45,370 bases of DNA, taken from positions 1 through 45,370 of the forward strand of contig DAOQAK010000034.1 of assembly GCA_035353855.1 (NCBI GenBank), given 5' to 3'. Source of the DNA: Bacteroidales bacterium (lineage in GTDB: Bacteria > Bacteroidota > Bacteroidia > Bacteroidales > CG2-30-32-10). Position numbers and translations under genes: made by a program. The notes beneath the pieces are model-generated. The model made no database searches. It worked only from the letters and a program-made list of their open reading frames with translations, and was not told the origin of the DNA. Below are positions 42,757 to 45,370 of the stretch, piece by piece; within the stretch, counting starts at the first letter, position 1, and each line of letters opens with the position of its first letter.

Positions 42757-44817
42757 TTATTTTGTTACATTCTTCAATGCTTCGTCGGTAGCATCAATTA
42801 ATGCTTTGCCACTTATTTCGCTGCCTACAGCATTCTTCATCCATTGCTGTGGAACGATGCTTCCTGATGAAAGCATGCGTTGAATTTCAGTTGAAAGACT
42901 TTTACCTTCTACATATTTTTCAATCTGGAAATCGATAAGATGACCTACCGGGTATGCTGATAAATAAAGCGGTGCATCAATCATGTGGGAATATATTGCA
43001 AGTATGGGTTCATCTTTTACTCCAAAAACGTCGGCATAATATTTATTCCAAACATCTTTTGCAATTAGGATTACCTGCGCTTTCAATTCATCGGCAGTTG
43101 CTGTGGGGTGTTCGTACATCCATTTCCAAACCTGCATGTCAACAAGCGAAACACCCATTATTTCATATGACGACCAGAAATTATCAAGAGCGAACAATGA
43201 TTTTTTATTTACGTCATTATTTTTATAACCCATGAGTTCCAAATCTTTTTGCTGGAATAAAAATGCAATGGCTTCGGTAAATGAAGTGTTAGGAACACTG
43301 CGTAAAATGTAATAATCCATATCGTAAAGGGTGAGTGTTTGTTCAACATTGTGACCAAATTCGTGAACTGCAATATTGTATCCCTTGTAGTCCATTCCAT
43401 TTTTCCCAACCCTGGTGCGGAGATGAGCCTTTTCGGTTTTCATATCCGATTGCCAAGCATGACCAGCGCCGCGCGATGCATCGACCTGAATCTTGGAAGT
43501 AATGTATTCTGCTTTTTCTTTGGTGAATCCAAGTTTTACTAAAATATTGGGAAGGTCTTTTGCAAAAGCTTCTTTGGTCGGATATTTAATTCTTAGAACG
43601 CTGTCGAGTTCTGATTGAGAAATAGTACTGCGGCTTTTAAATCCATCATACCAAATATCGAAAGGTTGTAATTTTCTTTTTAAACGTTTGCTGATTAAAG
43701 TAGCAACTTTTTTTACTGTAGGCGAACTCATAAAGTCAACAAATATTTTTTCTACTGAAGCTTGTGAAAGCTGCATGTCGCGGTCGAACGCACGTTGAAT
43801 GTATGTTGGATATTGCGGACTATATTTGTCAATTGCTTTTACTGCTTTGAAATTATTCAGTAACATCTGGTAACGTTCATTTTTTTCGGGAGTTCCTGCA
43901 ACTTCTTTTGTCCCTTTGTAAAGCTTGTTGGTTATGGGATTCCATAAGTAATCTTTTTTATTTATCACTTCAACAGGAATTTCCTGTGAAATAATTTTCT
44001 TCATTACTTCATAAATCATTTTTTGTTTTTCCAAACCATCTTTTTCAGCATACTGTGATTTCAGTTCGTCGCGCAATCCCCAATGTGTTATAAGTTTTAA
44101 ATCGGCTGGGAAAAGGGTTTTCATTTTGTCGTTAACCAGTTTATCCATGCAGATGTTATATCCTGCAATGTAAGAATCGGCTGCTGTAAGTGCGTTGGAA
44201 GCGGCTTGTAGTAAATCAGAAGGAACGCGTGCTGTAAATACATCACCAATTTTTGCATAAGCCCATTCAAGCCTGCTCCATGATTTGCCAAGCTCTTCTT
44301 TTTCTTTCAGCGTATAAAAAGGAAAATTCAGAATAACCGTAAATGCAATTTTGTTATTGAAAAAATCATCGTTGAAATGTGCGGAGGGATCGTATGCTCC
44401 AAAAGTTTCGTCAATAGGCAGCATATCGCCTTCGTCAAGGTGTAATGGTATTTTGAGGTCTAAACCAATTTTATTGAAATGTCCGAAGAGAACTTCAAAA
44501 TTGGTTGATATACGGTTGAATAACTTTGTTAAATCATCGCCTGTCGCATAATTTTCAAGGCAATATGCCTTAAATGCAGCAGCATCGCCGTCAGCATCTG
44601 TCCATAACGAGGCAGCTTGTTTCACACCTTTTTCAATTCGTGCAGTTTCTTTATCACCGAATTTTGCAATCAGTGCTTTAATGGTTTCGTCGGTATTCAT
44701 TGAAATTTCAGATTTTGATGGATTTGTTTCTTTTGCAAAGAAATGCGAAGCTTCGGTTTTCTGCAAACATATCAGCAGTATGAACGAAAGTAACAGTAAT
44801 GTGATGTTCTTTTTCAT
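42757..44817 (-). CDS. secreted zinc metallopeptidase (gluzincin, HEFGH...E)
   Basis: The 686-residue protein has a signal peptide ending near KTEA. The zinc site is HEFGH (H485, E486, H489) with a third ligand candidate E515 in TSFTEAIAF, the gluzincin arrangement seen in families M2/M3. Another resemblance is LYLSAYPVGHLIDFQIEKY near residue 620-635. The remaining 450 N-terminal residues are helical, as in those peptidases that close over short peptides. It is not M49, which has HEXXXH. I could not place it in M3 or another named family with certainty. Likely a periplasmic peptidase. Confidence 0.75.
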   Translation of the reverse strand: MKKNITLLLLSFILLICLQKTEASHFFAKETNPSKSEISMNTDETIKALIAKFGDKETARIEKGVKQAASLWTDADGDAAAFKAYCLENYATGDDLTKLFNRISTNFEVLFGHFNKIGLDLKIPLHLDEGDMLPIDETFGAYDPSAHFNDDFFNNKIAFTVILNFPFYTLKEKEELGKSWSRLEWAYAKIGDVFTARVPSDLLQAASNALTAADSYIAGYNICMDKLVNDKMKTLFPADLKLITHWGLRDELKSQYAEKDGLEKQKMIYEVMKKIISQEIPVEVINKKDYLWNPITNKLYKGTKEVAGTPEKNERYQMLLNNFKAVKAIDKYSPQYPTYIQRAFDRDMQLSQASVEKIFVDFMSSPTVKKVATLISKRLKRKLQPFDIWYDGFKSRSTISQSELDSVLRIKYPTKEAFAKDLPNILVKLGFTKEKAEYITSKIQVDASRGAGHAWQSDMKTEKAHLRTRVGKNGMDYKGYNIAVHEFGHNVEQTLTLYDMDYYILRSVPNTSFTEAIAFLFQQKDLELMGYKNNDVNKKSLFALDNFWSSYEIMGVSLVDMQVWKWMYEHPTATADELKAQVILIAKDVWNKYYADVFGVKDEPILAIYSHMIDAPLYLSAYPVGHLIDFQIEKYVEGKSLSTEIQRMLSSGSIVPQQWMKNAVGSEISGKALIDATDEALKNVTK

Positions 44818-45238
44818 AATTTAATTTTATTTGATTTCGAGTGTTTAGGTTTTTAAATGTATTATACTGTAATTATATATTAAATAATAATATGCTAAAA
44901 GTAATTATTATCTGATAATTATTAACTATTAATTCAACCAACAGCTTTCAACGTTAAACGAATGACTTTTTACCGATAGCAAATTTATAAATATTTACTT
45001 CTTAGAAGTAATTAGCCGAAGAATATATTTAGAAATAATTCTTGGTGTATTGATTTTTGTTAATTTTAGCATGAATTATACTCATTCTTATCAGGTTTGC
45101 AAAAGCAAAACTGTTTAGAACGAGTTATACCGTACAGAAAACAAAAAATATTTTTGCAAACCTCTTTTCTGTCGGTATAATAATAGAAGAAAAAAAGTTT
45201 AATTAGTAGGTTTAAGTCAACTATAATAAATAGAATAA
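44818..45238. other. gene-free stretch with structured core
   Basis: The 421 bases are AT-rich. A minus-strand TAAATTTG at 44987-44980 could be the -7 box of the peptidase gene, with a leader over 150 bases long. The right half holds the interleaved inverted repeats at 45093-45180. I see no other ORF with coding signs. Confidence 0.5.
45093..45180. repeat. interleaved inverted repeats
   Basis: AGGTTTGCAAAA (45094-45105) is the exact complement of TTTTGCAAACCT (45152-45163). TTATACCGTACAGAAAA (45125-45141) pairs with TTTTCTGTCGGTATAA (45165-45180) except for one missing base. The arms cross, giving a pseudoknot order (1-2-1'-2'). A competing local hairpin uses 45093-45101 with 45106-45114. 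Confidence 0.55.
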
Positions 45239-45328
45239 ATGAAAAAATATATTTTAATAATTGGAATTATTTGTTTGAATTTCAATATTGGAAATTCACA
45301 AAATAATATACAATCAGAGGCTGTTTAA
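45239..45328 (+). pseudogene. signal-peptide ORF, apparently cut by an insertion-sequence end
   Basis: Starting at ATG 45239 the frame reads MKKYILIIGIICLNFNIGNSQ, a clear export signal, and then stops at 45328 after only 29 codons. From 45317 the sequence is GAGGCTGTTTAAATTTC. GAGGCTGTTT is the kind of terminal inverted repeat seen in several Bacteroidota insertion sequences. I infer that the gene was interrupted at 45316 and the stop belongs to the inserted element, which runs off the window. Confidence 0.45.
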
Positions 45329-45370
45329 ATTTCAATTAAAAAAATATTTAAGAGGATTAACCGCCTCCTG
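45317..45370. mobile_element. possible left end of an insertion sequence
   Basis: GAGGCTGTTT begins at 45317 directly after a truncated signal-peptide frame. No transposase is in the window, so this is a proposal based on the terminal sequence and the broken gene. Confidence 0.35.

Noticed and set aside
42757..44817. M49 dipeptidyl peptidase III
   Set aside because: M49 enzymes use HEXXXH, whereas here the site is HEFGH with a glutamate 26 residues later.

Overview
The window is a stretch of an AT-rich Bacteroidota chromosome, probably Bacteroidales-like. The phylum call rests on a type IX secretion sorting tail (5833-6357), DUF5916, DUF4831 and PD40 proteins, and many -7 boxes of the Bacteroidota form TAnnTTTG in place of -35/-10 promoters with Shine-Dalgarno leaders. 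I see no tRNA, rRNA, CRISPR array, plasmid or prophage. Most of the window is ordinary chromosome, with one accessory patch (about 18-25 kb), one regulated transport locus (31.6-37.9 kb) and a probable insertion-sequence end at the right edge.

Layout. 0-5.7 kb: a PD40 beta-propeller protein, then a leftward run of lolD, an LptF/LptG permease and two glycosyltransferases (envelope building). 5.8-8.9 kb: an amputated endonuclease I with a T9SS tail and a DUF5916/CBM9-like outer-membrane protein. 9-18 kb: sucC, a WbpM/CapD-type nucleotide-sugar dehydratase, gcvT, a lipoprotein, comB, a zinc phospholipase C/S1-P1 nuclease-like protein, a HAD hydrolase and an MFS transporter. 18-25.3 kb, all leftward: a type IIG restriction-modification enzyme, a pair of GTCCC/GGGAC palindromes, a SEFIR-domain protein, a guanine-deaminase-like enzyme and an 879-residue protein with two CbbX-type AAA domains. 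25.3-31.5 kb: a class III aminotransferase, a secreted barrel protein with two SPOR domains and a 117-bp tandem repeat, recR and a sodium:solute symporter.

31.6-37.9 kb is the most interesting part. A classical Amt ammonium transporter and a Gcw_chp/TorF-like outer-membrane porin form one leftward unit. Next comes a two-component system (Cache-HAMP-PAS-HisKA_3 kinase plus NarL-type regulator), and divergent from it a second ammonium channel of the Rhesus (Rh) type. The promoter region of rh carries two identical 17-bp direct repeats with a 21-bp period (TTTCAGTAAAATACTTA). The region upstream of the porin-amt unit carries a perfect 17-bp palindrome with the same core (CAGTA-N3-TACTG). I infer a local regulon in which the regulator controls both ammonium channels and the porin. 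This is testable and, as far as I know, undescribed.

38-45.4 kb: a DUF4831 lipoprotein, a GT39-like membrane protein, a metallophosphoesterase, a short-chain dehydrogenase and a large secreted HEFGH zinc peptidase. A 421-bp gene-free stretch with interleaved inverted repeats follows. The window ends in a signal-peptide ORF that appears to be cut by the end of an insertion sequence.
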